Source: Muribaculaceae bacterium
Lineage (GTDB): Bacteria; Bacteroidota; Bacteroidia; Bacteroidales; Muribaculaceae
Length of the DNA: 64,000 bases
Direction of reading: 5' to 3'
Assembly (NCBI GenBank): GCA_023667015.1
Contig: JAMPAX010000006.1
Coordinates: forward strand, 1 to 64,000
Below are positions 40,072 to 49,385 of the stretch, piece by piece. A program made the position numbers and the translations under genes. The notes below the pieces were generated by a model. That model did not search any database. It was not told the origin of the DNA and saw only the letters and a program-made list of their open reading frames with translations. The first letter of the stretch is position 1. Every line of letters starts with the position of its first letter.

Positions 40072-43000
40072 AGAAAGATAACATCAAAAAGATACTTCTT
40101 CTCGGCAGTGGAGCCCTGAAGATTGGAGAGGCCGGAGAATTTGACTATTCCGGATCTCAGGCTCTTAAAGCCATGCGAGAGGAGGAGATACAGACAATCC
40201 TGATTAATCCCAATATCGCCACAGTACAGACTTCTGAGGGAGTAGCCGATAAGATCTACTTCCTCCCTGTCACACCCTTCTTCGTAGAACGTATAATCGA
40301 GAAAGAACGTCCCGATGGAATCCTTCTGAGCTTCGGCGGCCAGACGGCTCTGAATTGTGGCGTAGAACTTTTCAAGAATGGCGTATTTGAAAAATATGGC
40401 GTTGAAGTATTGGGCACACCGGTAGAGGCCATCATCGACACTGAAGATCGCGAACTCTTTGTAGAGCGACTGAACGAAATAGGCGTCAACACCATCAGTA
40501 GCGAAGCCGTAGAGAGCGTAGAGCAGGCTTGCGAGGCAGCTTCCAAGTTAGGCTACCCCGTAATTCTTCGAGCCGCCTATGCACTCGGAGGTCTTGGCTC
40601 AGGATTCTGCGACAACGAGACTGAGCTACGAGCCTTAGCTGCAAAAGCCTTCTCCTTCTCCCCACAGGTACTCGTAGAGAAGAGCCTGAAAGGATGGAAA
40701 GAGGTGGAATACGAAGTGGTCCGCGATGCCTACGACAACTGTGTGACCATCTGTAATATGGAGAACTTCGACCCCTTAGGGATCCACACCGGAGAGTCAA
40801 TCGTTGTAGCCCCCTCTCAGACCCTCACCAACAGAGAATACCACAAGCTTCGCAAAATAGCCATCAAGATTATACGTCATATAGGTATTGTTGGCGAATG
40901 CAACGTCCAATATGCTCTCGATCCCGATTCGGAAGACTACCGCGTAATTGAGGTTAACGCCCGACTTAGTCGCTCCTCCGCTCTCGCCTCAAAGGCCACC
41001 GGATATCCCTTAGCTTTTGTAGCAGCCAAACTTGGACTCGGCTATGGGCTGTTTGAGCTTAAAAACAGCGTCACCCGCACTACCGGTGCCTTCTTCGAGC
41101 CCGCACTGGACTACGTAGTCTGCAAGATACCTCGCTGGGACCTCGGCAAATTCCATGGCGTAAGTCGTGAGCTCGGCTCTTCGATGAAATCCGTGGGTGA
41201 GGTGATGGCTATCGGTCGTACCTTCGAAGAGTCTCTGCAGAAAGGTCTTAGAATGATTGGCCAGGGGATGCATGGCTTCGTAGAAAACAAAGAACTCGTA
41301 ATTCCCGATGTAGAAAAAGCACTGCGTCGGCCCACCGACTTCCGTATCTTCGTCATCAGCAAAGCGATGCGCGCCGGCTATAGTGTTGATAAGATCCACG
41401 AACTGACGAAAATAGACCGCTGGTTTCTCCACAAATTGGAGGCAATCATGCAGACCTCCAAAGAGCTCCACGAAGCCGGGAAAAAGGGAGATTTCATATC
41501 AAATCCTGATAAAGAATTACTACACAGAGCCAAACGTCAGGGTTTCAGTGACTTCCAGATTTCACGAGCACTTGGGATGGATGAAGAACCCGAAGCTGCC
41601 AGCGATGAAATACGCCGATTGAGAAAAAGCTTCAGTATTCTGCCTGTAGTCAAACAAATCGACACCCTTGCCGCAGAATATCCGGCGATGACTAATTACT
41701 TGTATCTAACCTACAATGGCACAGCCAACGACGTAGCATATGAAAACGATGGTAAGTCCATAGTCGTACTCGGCTCAGGCGCATATAGAATCGGATCGTC
41801 TGTAGAGTTCGACTGGTGTGGCGTACAGGCCCTGGAGACAATACGAAGGGAAGGATGGCGCAGCGTGATGATCAATTACAATCCCGAGACTGTCTCCACC
41901 GACTACGACATGTGCGATCGTCTATACTTCGACGAGCTCACCTTTGAACGCGTCATGGACATCATGGAGCTGGAACATCCCCACGGGGTAATTGTCAGCA
42001 CAGGAGGACAGATACCTAACAACTTGGCACTACGACTTGATGAGAATGGTGTCAATATCCTCGGCACAAGCGCCAAGAGCATAGACAACGCCGAAGACCG
42101 CGACAAATTTTCGGCCATGCTCGACCGCTTAGGAGTTGACCAGCCTCAATGGAGTGCACTGACCACACGCGAAGATATTGACAAATTCATTGAAAAGGTA
42201 GGCTTCCCGGTATTGGTAAGACCAAGCTACGTACTCAGCGGAGCAGCTATGAACGTATGCTCCAACCGTGAAGAGCTTGATCGTTTCTTGAAGCTTGCCG
42301 CCAATGTATCGAAGAAACATCCGGTAGTAGTCAGCCGATTCATCGAAGACGCCAAGGAGGTAGAGATGGATGCAGTAGCTCGCGATGGAGAAATCTTAGC
42401 CTACGCTATCAGCGAACATATCGAATATGCCGGAGTACATTCCGGAGATGCTACAATTCAGTTTCCTCCACAGAAACTCTACGTAGAGACCGTACGCCGT
42501 ATCAAACGCATTTCTCGCCGGATAGCTAAGGAGCTCAACATCTCCGGCCCCTTCAATATCCAATACCTCGCACGTGAGAATGAAATCAAAGTCATAGAAT
42601 GCAACCTGCGTGCATCCAGAAGCTTCCCATTTGTCAGCAAAGTTCTAAAGCTCAACCTTATAGAACTAGCTACAAAGGTAATGCTCGGACTTCCCGTAGA
42701 GAAGCCCAATAAGAGTCTGTTTGACCTGGACTATGTAGGAATCAAGGCAAGTCAATTCTCCTTCAACAGGCTCCAGAAGGCTGACCCCGTATTGGGCGTA
42801 GACATGGCCAGCACCGGAGAGGTAGGCTGTATCGGTGAGGATACGGTATGTGCCGTATTGAAATCCATGTATTCCGTGGGTTACCGCAAGCCTGAGAGGG
42901 GAGTACTGCTTTCAATGGGTAAGCCGAAACACAAAGTAGCGATGCTTGGAGCAGCCCGACTCTTGTCACAACACGGCTATACAATCTACGCCTCTGAGGG

Positions 43001-43295
43001 GTCTTCAATGTTCCTGTCTCAGAACGGCATTGCCAATATCAGGGTTACAATGCCCAACGAAGAAGGGGAGCCCAAGGCATTGTCTCTGATGAAGAACGGA
43101 GAGATAGATATGGTAGTCAATATGCCAAAGAATCTCTCGAGCAGCGAGCTCAGCAACGGCTATAAGATTCGCCGAGCCGCCATAGATATGAACATACCTC
43201 TAATCACCAATCCCCGACTTGCGAGTGCCTTTATCCAGGCGTTCTGTACTATCGATATTTCTGAGATAGGCATCAAGAGTTGGGATGAGTATTAA
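40068..43295 (+). CDS. carB: Carbamoyl-phosphate synthase, large subunit
   Basis: CarB makes carbamoyl phosphate from bicarbonate, ammonia and two ATP. The 1075 residues hold two homologous ATP-grasp halves (LLLGSGALKIGEAGEFDYSG in the first, VVLGSGAYRIGSSVEFDWCG in the second), an oligomerisation segment and a C-terminal MGS-type regulatory domain beginning near KVAMLGAARLLSQHGYTIYA. It ends the long same-strand run and is followed by a very strong terminator. Its product feeds pyrB about 20 kb upstream. Confidence 0.96.
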   Translation: MKKDNIKKILLLGSGALKIGEAGEFDYSGSQALKAMREEEIQTILINPNIATVQTSEGVADKIYFLPVTPFFVERIIEKERPDGILLSFGGQTALNCGVELFKNGVFEKYGVEVLGTPVEAIIDTEDRELFVERLNEIGVNTISSEAVESVEQACEAASKLGYPVILRAAYALGGLGSGFCDNETELRALAAKAFSFSPQVLVEKSLKGWKEVEYEVVRDAYDNCVTICNMENFDPLGIHTGESIVVAPSQTLTNREYHKLRKIAIKIIRHIGIVGECNVQYALDPDSEDYRVIEVNARLSRSSALASKATGYPLAFVAAKLGLGYGLFELKNSVTRTTGAFFEPALDYVVCKIPRWDLGKFHGVSRELGSSMKSVGEVMAIGRTFEESLQKGLRMIGQGMHGFVENKELVIPDVEKALRRPTDFRIFVISKAMRAGYSVDKIHELTKIDRWFLHKLEAIMQTSKELHEAGKKGDFISNPDKELLHRAKRQGFSDFQISRALGMDEEPEAASDEIRRLRKSFSILPVVKQIDTLAAEYPAMTNYLYLTYNGTANDVAYENDGKSIVVLGSGAYRIGSSVEFDWCGVQALETIRREGWRSVMINYNPETVSTDYDMCDRLYFDELTFERVMDIMELEHPHGVIVSTGGQIPNNLALRLDENGVNILGTSAKSIDNAEDRDKFSAMLDRLGVDQPQWSALTTREDIDKFIEKVGFPVLVRPSYVLSGAAMNVCSNREELDRFLKLAANVSKKHPVVVSRFIEDAKEVEMDAVARDGEILAYAISEHIEYAGVHSGDATIQFPPQKLYVETVRRIKRISRRIAKELNISGPFNIQYLARENEIKVIECNLRASRSFPFVSKVLKLNLIELATKVMLGLPVEKPNKSLFDLDYVGIKASQFSFNRLQKADPVLGVDMASTGEVGCIGEDTVCAVLKSMYSVGYRKPERGVLLSMGKPKHKVAMLGAARLLSQHGYTIYASEGSSMFLSQNGIANIRVTMPNEEGEPKALSLMKNGEIDMVVNMPKNLSSSELSNGYKIRRAAIDMNIPLITNPRLASAFIQAFCTIDISEIGIKSWDEY

Positions 43296-43327
43296 AAAAT
43301 AAAGTCGCAAATGCGACTTTATTTTTT
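43294..43327 (+). terminator. Terminator at the end of the purine/car cluster
   Basis: A 16-bp perfect stem (43294-43309 with 43312-43327) has a 2-nt loop; the arms centre on AAAGTCGCA and TGCGACTTT and end in TTTTTT. It starts within the carB stop codon. Confidence 0.8.
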
Positions 43328-43330
43328 GGT

Positions 43331-43359
43331 TGATAGTTTATAGTTTATGGTTTATGGAT
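43331..43359. repeat. Heptamer repeat tract downstream of carB
   Basis: Four tandem heptamers of the type TTGATAG, TTTATAG, TTTATGG, TTTATGG follow the carB terminator. They belong to the same intergenic family seen at 53681-53694 and 59971-60012. Confidence 0.5.
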
Positions 43360-43404
43360 GAGGGGTTGATTGATTCAGCTTGCAGAAAAATTAAAAAAAT
43401 TTCG

Positions 43405-43412
43405 TAAATTTG
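43405..43412 (+). promoter_or_regulatory. -7 box upstream of the DUF5606 gene
   Basis: TAAATTTG fits TAnnTTTG exactly. About 20 bp upstream lies CTTGCA, a partial -33 box. The DUF5606 start is about 60 nt downstream. Confidence 0.45.
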
Positions 43413-43472
43413 CAGGCAAATAATGTAGAATTGAGTCCCGACTATGAGTGAGGACTCTCAAAAAAGAATGAA

Positions 43473-43898
43473 ATGCTACGAGAAATCTTATCAGTAACCG
43501 GCAAGCCCGGTCTTTCCAGAATAGTGTCTCACAGTGCTCGTTCGCTGATTCTTGAAGACTTGACCACCAAGAAGAGATTCCCGGCCACAGCCCGCGACAA
43601 GGTGGTGTCCCTTGGCGATATCGCAATGTATACCGACTCCGGCGACAAACCCTTAGGAGAGATTCTTGATCTGGTATATGCCAACCGCAAGGGTGAGAAG
43701 ATCGAAGTCAAAGAACTCCAGAAGAATGGTGGACTGCGTCCCCTCTTCAAAGAAATTATACCCGACTTTGACGAAGATCGTGTCTATGACAACGACATCA
43801 AGAAACTCTTCACCTGGTACAACCTTCTGATAGAAGCCGGCTTCACCAAATTCGCTGAAGAGGAGAAGGCCATAGAAGAGAAGACTGAGGAGGCATAA
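43473..43898 (+). CDS. DUF5606 family protein
   Basis: The 141-residue cytoplasmic protein matches a family restricted to Bacteroidetes, recognised by the N-terminal LREILSVTGKPGLSRIVS and the DKVVSLGDIAMYT segment. The C-terminal third forms acidic helices and ends in a low-complexity Glu/Lys tail. No enzymatic motif is visible and the function is unknown. It is preceded by its own -7 box and followed by two palindromes before htpG, so it is probably monocistronic. Confidence 0.75.
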   Translation: MLREILSVTGKPGLSRIVSHSARSLILEDLTTKKRFPATARDKVVSLGDIAMYTDSGDKPLGEILDLVYANRKGEKIEVKELQKNGGLRPLFKEIIPDFDEDRVYDNDIKKLFTWYNLLIEAGFTKFAEEEKAIEEKTEEA

Positions 43899-43946
43899 AC
43901 AGATAAGAGCTCGTGGGTTACAAACCCTGGAGAACTCATCATCAAA

Positions 43947-43971
43947 GTAGGGATGCACTCAGGTGCATCCG
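43947..43971. repeat. REP-like palindrome, second copy
   Basis: GTAGGGATGCACTCAGGTGC followed by ATCCG contains an 8-bp stem GGATGCAC/GTGCATCC. It shares GTAGGGA, CAC, GGTGC and TCCG in the same order and spacing with the left arm of the pyrE-pyrB palindrome, so the two appear related. Confidence 0.5.
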
Positions 43972-43980
43972 TTTTAGTAG

Positions 43981-44007
43981 TAGCGGTGGGGTTGCAACCC
44001 ACCGCTA
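43981..44007. repeat. GC-rich perfect palindrome upstream of htpG
   Basis: TAGCGGTGGG (43981-43990) and CCCACCGCTA (43998-44007) form a 10-bp stem with loop GTTGCAA, followed by the direct repeat TAATTATTTG. It is adjacent to the REP-like palindrome at 43947 and could end the DUF5606 transcript. Confidence 0.55.
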
Positions 44008-44183
44008 ATTATTTGTAATTATTTGTATCTTAGCAAATCCGCTGAACCTTATAGCAGAGATAAGCGTTAAAAAAGATGGAACACAGGAAACGAAATATCA
44101 AGTTGGCATGATATTTGATATGTCTACTTATGTGAACTATAAAAAGAAAATCCAAACTGACAAAATAAATATATATTAGATTA

Positions 44184-46220
44184 ATGGCAAAAGGTAAAAT
44201 CGGGGTTACTACCGAGAATATTTTCCCCGTTATCAAAAAATTTCTCTACAGCGACCATGAAATCTTTCTGCGCGAACTCGTAGCCAACGCCATCGATGCC
44301 ACCCGCAAAATCCGTACCCTCGCCTCCTTCGGCGATTTCAAGGGTGAACTCGGCGAACTAAACGTCAAAGTGACAGTAGACAAAGAAGCCGGCACATTAA
44401 CCGTCTCCGACCATGGTATTGGCATGGACGCAGAAGACATTGAAAAATATATCAACCAGATAGCATTCTCCGGAGCTGAAGAATTCCTAGCCAAATACAA
44501 AGACACCGCCTCTACCATCATTGGCCACTTCGGCTTGGGTTTCTACTCTGCATTTATGGTCAGCAAGAAGGTGGAAATCCGCTCCCTATCATATAAAGAT
44601 GGAGCAAAAGCCGTAGAATGGACCTGCGACGGAAGTCCCGAATTCGAAATGAAAGAGACTCAGAAAACAGAACGCGGCACCGACGTCATCCTCTACATCG
44701 ATGATGACAACAAAGAATTCCTCGAACAGGAACGTATCAACACCCTTCTGAAGAAATATTGCCGTTTTCTCCCCGTCCCCGTCATCAGCGGTAAAGAGAA
44801 AGAATGGAAAGACGGCAAATATGTAGACACCGACAAAGACCTCGTAGTCAATGCCACCGAGCCATTATGGACTCGCAAACCCGCAGACCTTTCTGATGAT
44901 GACTACAAGCGCTTCTATCATGAACTCGAACCCGGCCAGGAAGACCCCATGTTCTGGATCCACCTCAACGTAGACTTCCCCTTCAACCTCACCGGCGTGC
45001 TCTACTTCCCGAAAATCCACAACAATATCGAAATCCGCAAGAATCGGATTCAGCTCTATTGCAATCAGGTATATGTCACTGACCAAGTAGAGGGAGTAGT
45101 ACCCGAATTCATGACTATCATGCAAGGTGTTATTGACTCACCGGATATTCCTCTAAACGTGTCTCGAAGCTATCTGCAAGCCGACCGCCGCGTAAAGCAG
45201 ATTTCCTCCTACATCTCCAAGAAAGTAGCTGAGAAATTGCAGAAGATGTTTAACGACGACCGCAAAGCCTTCGAAGAAAAATGGGACGATATCAAAATCT
45301 TTATCGTCTACGGTATGCTCACCGACGACAAATTCTTCGAATCTGCAAAGAAATTCTTCCTCTTCAAAGACGTGAAAGGAAAATATTACACCCTCGATGA
45401 GTACAAAACCCTCACTGAGTCTACACAGACCGACAAAGATGGCCAGCTCATCTATCTCTACGCTACCGACAAGACAGCGCAATACTCATTTATTAAAGGT
45501 GCCGAAGATAAAGGCTACAACGTATTGCTTCTCGATGGCCAGCTCGATATGCACCTGATGGCTAAGCTTGAGAGCGACAACCAGAAACTGCGCTTCGTCA
45601 GAGTAGATTCCGACATCCCCGAGCGACTTATCGCCAAGAAAGGGGATACGGACAGCGGTCTGACACCCCTTCAGGGAGATATCCTCGTAGACCTCTTCCG
45701 CACACAAATTCCTGACCTTGACAATGCCAATGTCATCGTGGAGTATGAGAAACTATCGCCCGAAGCAGCTCCGGCCACCATCACCCGCAATGAATTTATG
45801 CGCCGAATGAAAGAGATGGCCGAAATGAATCCACAAGCAGCCATGTTTGCCGGAATGCCTGAGAGCTACACACTGCTCGTCAACACTGCTCAACCTGCCG
45901 TAGCAGACCTCTTGAAGAAAGCTGACAAAAGTCTTGACAAAGAGGTAGGGGAGATCAGAGACGAAATTGATGTACTCAACTCTAAAATTGCCGACGCCTC
46001 CAAGAAAGAGAAAGATGACAAGAATGCCGACACCTCCAAGACTGAAGAACTCGAGAAGAAGGTAGGCGAACTTCGCGAAAAGAAAGAAAAGATTGTGAAA
46101 GAATATGCCAACGGCATACCTCAGATTCGTCAGATAATCGATCTGGCCCTTCTTAAGAGCAACCTTCTTTCCGGACGCAATCTGTCAGACTTCATCACGC
46201 GCTCAGAGAAGTTACTCTAA
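44184..46220 (+). CDS. htpG: Hsp90-family chaperone HtpG
   Basis: This ATP-dependent cytosolic chaperone acts on near-native client proteins. The N-terminal GHKL ATPase has RELVANAIDA, SDHGIGMDAEDI and GHFGLGFYSAFMV. The middle domain carries LPLNVSRSYLQ-like DIPLNVSRSYLQ with the catalytic arginine. The C-terminal dimerisation domain contains a charged Lys/Asp/Glu-rich insertion (around KKEKDDKNADTSKTEELEKK) that lengthens the protein to 678 residues. It appears to be monocistronic, and its stop codon is buried in a very long terminator stem. Confidence 0.95.
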   Translation: MAKGKIGVTTENIFPVIKKFLYSDHEIFLRELVANAIDATRKIRTLASFGDFKGELGELNVKVTVDKEAGTLTVSDHGIGMDAEDIEKYINQIAFSGAEEFLAKYKDTASTIIGHFGLGFYSAFMVSKKVEIRSLSYKDGAKAVEWTCDGSPEFEMKETQKTERGTDVILYIDDDNKEFLEQERINTLLKKYCRFLPVPVISGKEKEWKDGKYVDTDKDLVVNATEPLWTRKPADLSDDDYKRFYHELEPGQEDPMFWIHLNVDFPFNLTGVLYFPKIHNNIEIRKNRIQLYCNQVYVTDQVEGVVPEFMTIMQGVIDSPDIPLNVSRSYLQADRRVKQISSYISKKVAEKLQKMFNDDRKAFEEKWDDIKIFIVYGMLTDDKFFESAKKFFLFKDVKGKYYTLDEYKTLTESTQTDKDGQLIYLYATDKTAQYSFIKGAEDKGYNVLLLDGQLDMHLMAKLESDNQKLRFVRVDSDIPERLIAKKGDTDSGLTPLQGDILVDLFRTQIPDLDNANVIVEYEKLSPEAAPATITRNEFMRRMKEMAEMNPQAAMFAGMPESYTLLVNTAQPAVADLLKKADKSLDKEVGEIRDEIDVLNSKIADASKKEKDDKNADTSKTEELEKKVGELREKKEKIVKEYANGIPQIRQIIDLALLKSNLLSGRNLSDFITRSEKLL

Positions 46221-46263
46221 TTCAAAGGTTCAAATCGCTATGCGATTTGAACCTTTGAATTAG
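46217..46263 (+). terminator. 22-bp perfect hairpin at the htpG stop
   Basis: The arms at 46217-46238 and 46242-46263 are perfectly complementary over 22 bp with loop TAT, and include the htpG stop codon. Adjacent GGTTAGA repeats follow. Confidence 0.7.
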
Positions 46264-46302
46264 AGGTTAGAGGTGGTTAGAGGTTAGAAAAACTCATAAA
46301 CC

Positions 46303-46331
46303 ATCTATTTTAGCTTTTTGCTAAAATAGAT
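46303..46331. terminator. Hairpin between htpG and the permease gene
   Basis: ATCTATTTTAGC and GCTAAAATAGAT form a perfect 12-bp stem with a TTTTT loop. It lies between convergent genes. Confidence 0.55.
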
Positions 46332-46332
46332 T

Positions 46333-46370
46333 AAAGAAATGGCAACTGCTCAAGCAGTTGCCATTTCTTT
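46333..46370 (-). terminator. 18-bp hairpin holding the permease stop codon
   Basis: AAAGAAATGGCAACTGCT (46333-46350) and its complement (46353-46370) flank a 2-nt loop. The TGA stop of the minus-strand permease spans 46352-46350, at the loop and adjoining base of the stem. In the minus direction the stem ends in a T-rich arm. Confidence 0.6.
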
Positions 46371-47621
46371 TGCCGGCGATATCGAACCTATGAATCTTGC
46401 CGGAAGGATAAGAACGAGATATGTTACGAACAGGACGCCTACGTTGAGAGCTAATATCTCCGGCCATGAGAACTCCACCGGCACAAAGTCTATGTAATAA
46501 GCATCAGCATCCAGGGGGATAAAATGATAGGTGTGTTGAAGCCACATTATTCCCAACCCCACTGCATCCCCGATAATCAATCCCGTAACACTGACTCTCA
46601 AAGCCAGATATATAAAAATTCGGCGGATATTGCGTCCCGGCATACCCAAAGCGCGCATAAGTGCAATAAACTTCTTTTTATCAACAATGATAATCAGCAT
46701 ACCCGACACCAGGGTCACACACGCAACAAAAGTCATCAAAACTATAATGATGACAACATTCATGTCAAGAAGCTCCAGCCATTGGAAAAAATTACCACTC
46801 GATGCGCGAAGGCTTTCAACTCGATAGGGGGTATAAATATAACCATTGGAAAGAGCCTCGAGAAGCACATTCTGCAAGTCGGCCGCGGCTTCATCCATAT
46901 CCATATCCTCAGCTATCTTAATGCCTAAGGATGTAGCTTGATTCTCCTGGACACTTCCAATCTCCCCCAGAATCCGGGGAGAACCGAAGATGTAGATATT
47001 ATCATACGTATCGAAATGAGAATTAAAAATACCGGAAATCTTCAAGCGCCGAACACGCACTTGGTCAGTAATGAAATAAACATCAATCTTCTGGCCTGCA
47101 TGCAGGCCCAGCTTAGAGGCAGCCACACGGCTCACCAAAATTTGATTATAGGCCGAATCCGGAGCAGACTCCTCAGTATTGATAAAAGCAGGCAGAGAAC
47201 CCTCTTCTATAGAAGAAGCAAGCAGAGATATCAAGTTTTCTCCAACGAGCGACTTGAGATATACACCCTTGAAATCCTCAGGAGTTTTCAGTATAGCCGG
47301 GGCAGCAACATTCAGAGCCACATCCTCTACATAAGGACGAGAAGAAATCAGCTGCCTTAGCGAGGGGGAATAATTGATCAGAAAAGAATTATTACCATTA
47401 GAAGAATCTTGGTCGGATACCGGGGTAACAATAAGGTCAGCATTAAAGCCCGAGAGCTTAGAGAGGATTTCCCTTTTAAACCCCTGAACTATAGCGAGGG
47501 CAGCAATCATGACAGCAACGGAGATAGCCACCGCCGCCATCGCCACCTTCACTGCAGGGGAGAGGCCGGCACCCTTCGAACCGAGAGAAATTCTGCGAGC
47601 GAGAAAAAAGGAATAATTCAT
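46350..47621 (-). CDS. LolC/LolE or FtsX-type ABC transporter permease
   Basis: The protein is 423 residues from ATG 47621 (MNYSFFLARRISL); the frame extends 44 codons further but across a promoter. One N-terminal membrane segment (VAMAAVAISVAVMIAALAIV, about 30-50) is followed by a long periplasmic MacB-like domain, then three C-terminal membrane segments (NVVIIIVLMTFVACVTLV, a middle one near LIIGDAVGLGIMWL, and ILALNVGVLFVTYLVL). This is the topology of LolC/E permeases, which extract lipoproteins from the inner membrane. No ATPase partner is adjacent, which is usual in Bacteroidetes. Its exact substrate is not proven. Confidence 0.8.
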   Translation of the reverse strand: MNYSFFLARRISLGSKGAGLSPAVKVAMAAVAISVAVMIAALAIVQGFKREILSKLSGFNADLIVTPVSDQDSSNGNNSFLINYSPSLRQLISSRPYVEDVALNVAAPAILKTPEDFKGVYLKSLVGENLISLLASSIEEGSLPAFINTEESAPDSAYNQILVSRVAASKLGLHAGQKIDVYFITDQVRVRRLKISGIFNSHFDTYDNIYIFGSPRILGEIGSVQENQATSLGIKIAEDMDMDEAAADLQNVLLEALSNGYIYTPYRVESLRASSGNFFQWLELLDMNVVIIIVLMTFVACVTLVSGMLIIIVDKKKFIALMRALGMPGRNIRRIFIYLALRVSVTGLIIGDAVGLGIMWLQHTYHFIPLDADAYYIDFVPVEFSWPEILALNVGVLFVTYLVLILPARFIGSISPAKEMATA

Positions 47622-47629
47622 AACGGCTA

Positions 47630-47637
47630 CAAAATTA
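47630..47637 (-). promoter_or_regulatory. -7 box of the permease promoter
   Basis: On the minus strand TAATTTTG (47637-47630) lies 8 nt upstream of the chosen ATG. No good -33 box was seen at 20 bp. Confidence 0.4.
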
Positions 47638-47677
47638 TAAAAATTTAAGGGTAGGAAGATGGAAAAGTGCAGAAATA

Positions 47678-47709
47678 TTTGGTAGATATTGCAGGGATTG
47701 TTAATTTTG
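47678..47709 (+). promoter_or_regulatory. Consensus promoter of gcvT
   Basis: TTTG at 47678-47681 and TAATTTTG at 47702-47709 are exactly 20 bp apart. The 60-nt leader holds a small GGGAG/CTCCC hairpin; it is too short for a known glycine riboswitch. Confidence 0.7.
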
Positions 47710-47772
47710 GGAAAAAATTGGGAGGGATACTCCCCTACCTTATTTCTAACCATTAAACAGAACTAACAAACA

Positions 47773-48867
47773 ATGGAAGAAACCTTACAGAAGACCTGTC
47801 TTCATGACCGCCACGTGAAGCAAGGCGCTCTCATGTCGCCCTTCGGCGGCTTCGACATGCCCATCCAGTATTGCGGCATCACAGAAGAACACAATGCTGT
47901 ACGCCATGAAGTCGGCGTTTTCGACGTAAGCCACATGGGCGAAGTGCGTGTAAAAGGCCCTGAAGCCTATAAATTTGTGAGCCATATCTTTGTAAATGAC
48001 GTCACAGGAGCTCCCGACGGCCAGATTTTCTACGGCATGATGTGCTACGAAAATGGAGGTACCGTCGACGACCTTCTTGTCTACAAAGTAAACGATGAAG
48101 AATATTTCTTGGTAATCAACGCTGCAAACATTGCAAAAGACGTAGAATGGATCAAGAAGAACGCAGAAGGCTTCAACTGCGTAGTGACCGATGAAAGTCC
48201 TAAATATGCTGAGGTGGCCATTCAGGGGCCGAAAGCTGAAGAGACTGTAGAGAAAGTATTGGGACTGGCAGTTACAGATATTGCATTCTACAATTTCAAG
48301 ACTTTCGATGTAGATGGAGAAGAAATCATCGTCAGTCGTACGGGCTATACCGGAGAAGATGGCTTCGAGGTATACGGCAGCGCCGCTTACATTCAGAAGG
48401 TATGGGACAAGCTGATGGAAGCCGGAGTGCAGGCTTGCGGACTTGGTTGCCGCGACACACTGCGTTTCGAGGTTGGTCTGCCCCTTTATGGCGACGAACT
48501 CAGCGCCGACATCACACCTATCGAGGCAAGCCTCAGCATGTTTGTGAAGCTTGACAAGCCCGAATTTATCGGTAAGGAAGCGCTTGCAAAACAGAAAGCT
48601 GAGGGTGTGAAACGCCGCATCGTGGGCATCGAGCTCGAAGGAAGCGCCGTTCCCCGCCACGGCTATGCCGTATTTGCTGAGGGTAAGCAGGTAGGCGAGA
48701 TTACCACCGGCTACAAATCAATCTCCACCGGCAAGAGCGTAGCTATGGCCATGATCGACAAGCCCTACGACAAGCTTGGCACTGAGGTAGAAGTGCAGAT
48801 TCGCAAGAAGAGATTCCCCGGCAAAGTCGTGAAGAAACGCTTCTACGACAAGAGCTATAAGAAATAA
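47773..48867 (+). CDS. gcvT: Glycine cleavage system T protein (aminomethyltransferase)
   Basis: GcvT takes the aminomethyl group from the lipoyl arm of GcvH and passes it to THF, giving 5,10-methylene-THF and ammonia. The 364-residue protein has [14 protein letters not shown] with the catalytic Asp region, [14 protein letters not shown], and [19 protein letters not shown]. It starts the gcv gene group but is closed off by its own strong terminator, so gcvH and gcvP may be transcribed separately. The product feeds the FolD domain encoded at 29220-31343. Confidence 0.95.
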   Translation: MEETLQKTCLHDRHVKQGALMSPFGGFDMPIQYCGITEEHNAVRHEVGVFDVSHMGEVRVKGPEAYKFVSHIFVNDVTGAPDGQIFYGMMCYENGGTVDDLLVYKVNDEEYFLVINAANIAKDVEWIKKNAEGFNCVVTDESPKYAEVAIQGPKAEETVEKVLGLAVTDIAFYNFKTFDVDGEEIIVSRTGYTGEDGFEVYGSAAYIQKVWDKLMEAGVQACGLGCRDTLRFEVGLPLYGDELSADITPIEASLSMFVKLDKPEFIGKEALAKQKAEGVKRRIVGIELEGSAVPRHGYAVFAEGKQVGEITTGYKSISTGKSVAMAMIDKPYDKLGTEVEVQIRKKRFPGKVVKKRFYDKSYKK

Positions 48868-48870
48868 TTC

Positions 48871-48899
48871 AATGATAAGGCGCCTTGCGCCTTATCATT
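48871..48899 (+). terminator. Terminator after gcvT
   Basis: AATGATAAGGCGC and GCGCCTTATCATT form a perfect 13-bp stem with loop CTT, followed by AAATTTTAG. Confidence 0.7.
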
Positions 48900-48987
48900 A
48901 AATTTTAGAGTTGAGAGTTTTAAAGAACTCCGACAATTTCATAAAAAATAGAAATTAAAATTAAATATCATAAACTCACAAAAAGCA

Positions 48988-49368
48988 ATGAGCAAGATTT
49001 TAGAAAACCTCCGCTATGCGGACTCCCACGAATGGGTACTGGTAGAAGGCGAGATCGCCACAGTAGGAATCACCGACTACGCACAGCACGCTCTGGGCAG
49101 CATCGTATATGTCGACATGCCTGAAGTAGGCGATGAAGTAACAGCCGGTGAAGATTTCGGTGCCGTAGAATCCGTAAAGGCCGCCAGCGACCTTATCTCC
49201 CCCGTTAGCGGTGAGGTAGTTGAAATCAACGAAGCCCTTGAAGATGAGCCCGAGCTGCTCAACACAGACGCTTTCGCCAACTGGATCATGAAGGTAAAAC
49301 TCAGCGACGCTGCTGAAGTAGATGACCTTCTGGATGCAGCCGCCTATGCAAAAATCTGCGAGGAATAA
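48988..49368 (+). CDS. gcvH: Glycine cleavage system H protein
   Basis: This lipoyl carrier shuttles the aminomethyl group among the P, T and L proteins. The lipoylated residue is Lys64 in GAVESVKAASDLISP. The 126 residues are the normal length and the acidic C-terminus is intact. It lies between two strong hairpins, so its transcript level may be set apart from gcvT and gcvPA. Confidence 0.95.
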   Translation: MSKILENLRYADSHEWVLVEGEIATVGITDYAQHALGSIVYVDMPEVGDEVTAGEDFGAVESVKAASDLISPVSGEVVEINEALEDEPELLNTDAFANWIMKVKLSDAAEVDDLLDAAAYAKICEE

Positions 49369-49385
49369 TCCAAAATCAACTGTAT

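Noticed and set aside
47710-47772. Glycine riboswitch before gcvT
   Set aside because: The leader is only about 60 nt and shows one small hairpin; tandem glycine aptamers need far more sequence and conserved cores.
47785-48660. A 291-codon minus-strand frame opposite gcvT
   Set aside because: It is an antisense shadow; gcvT on the plus strand has all family motifs.
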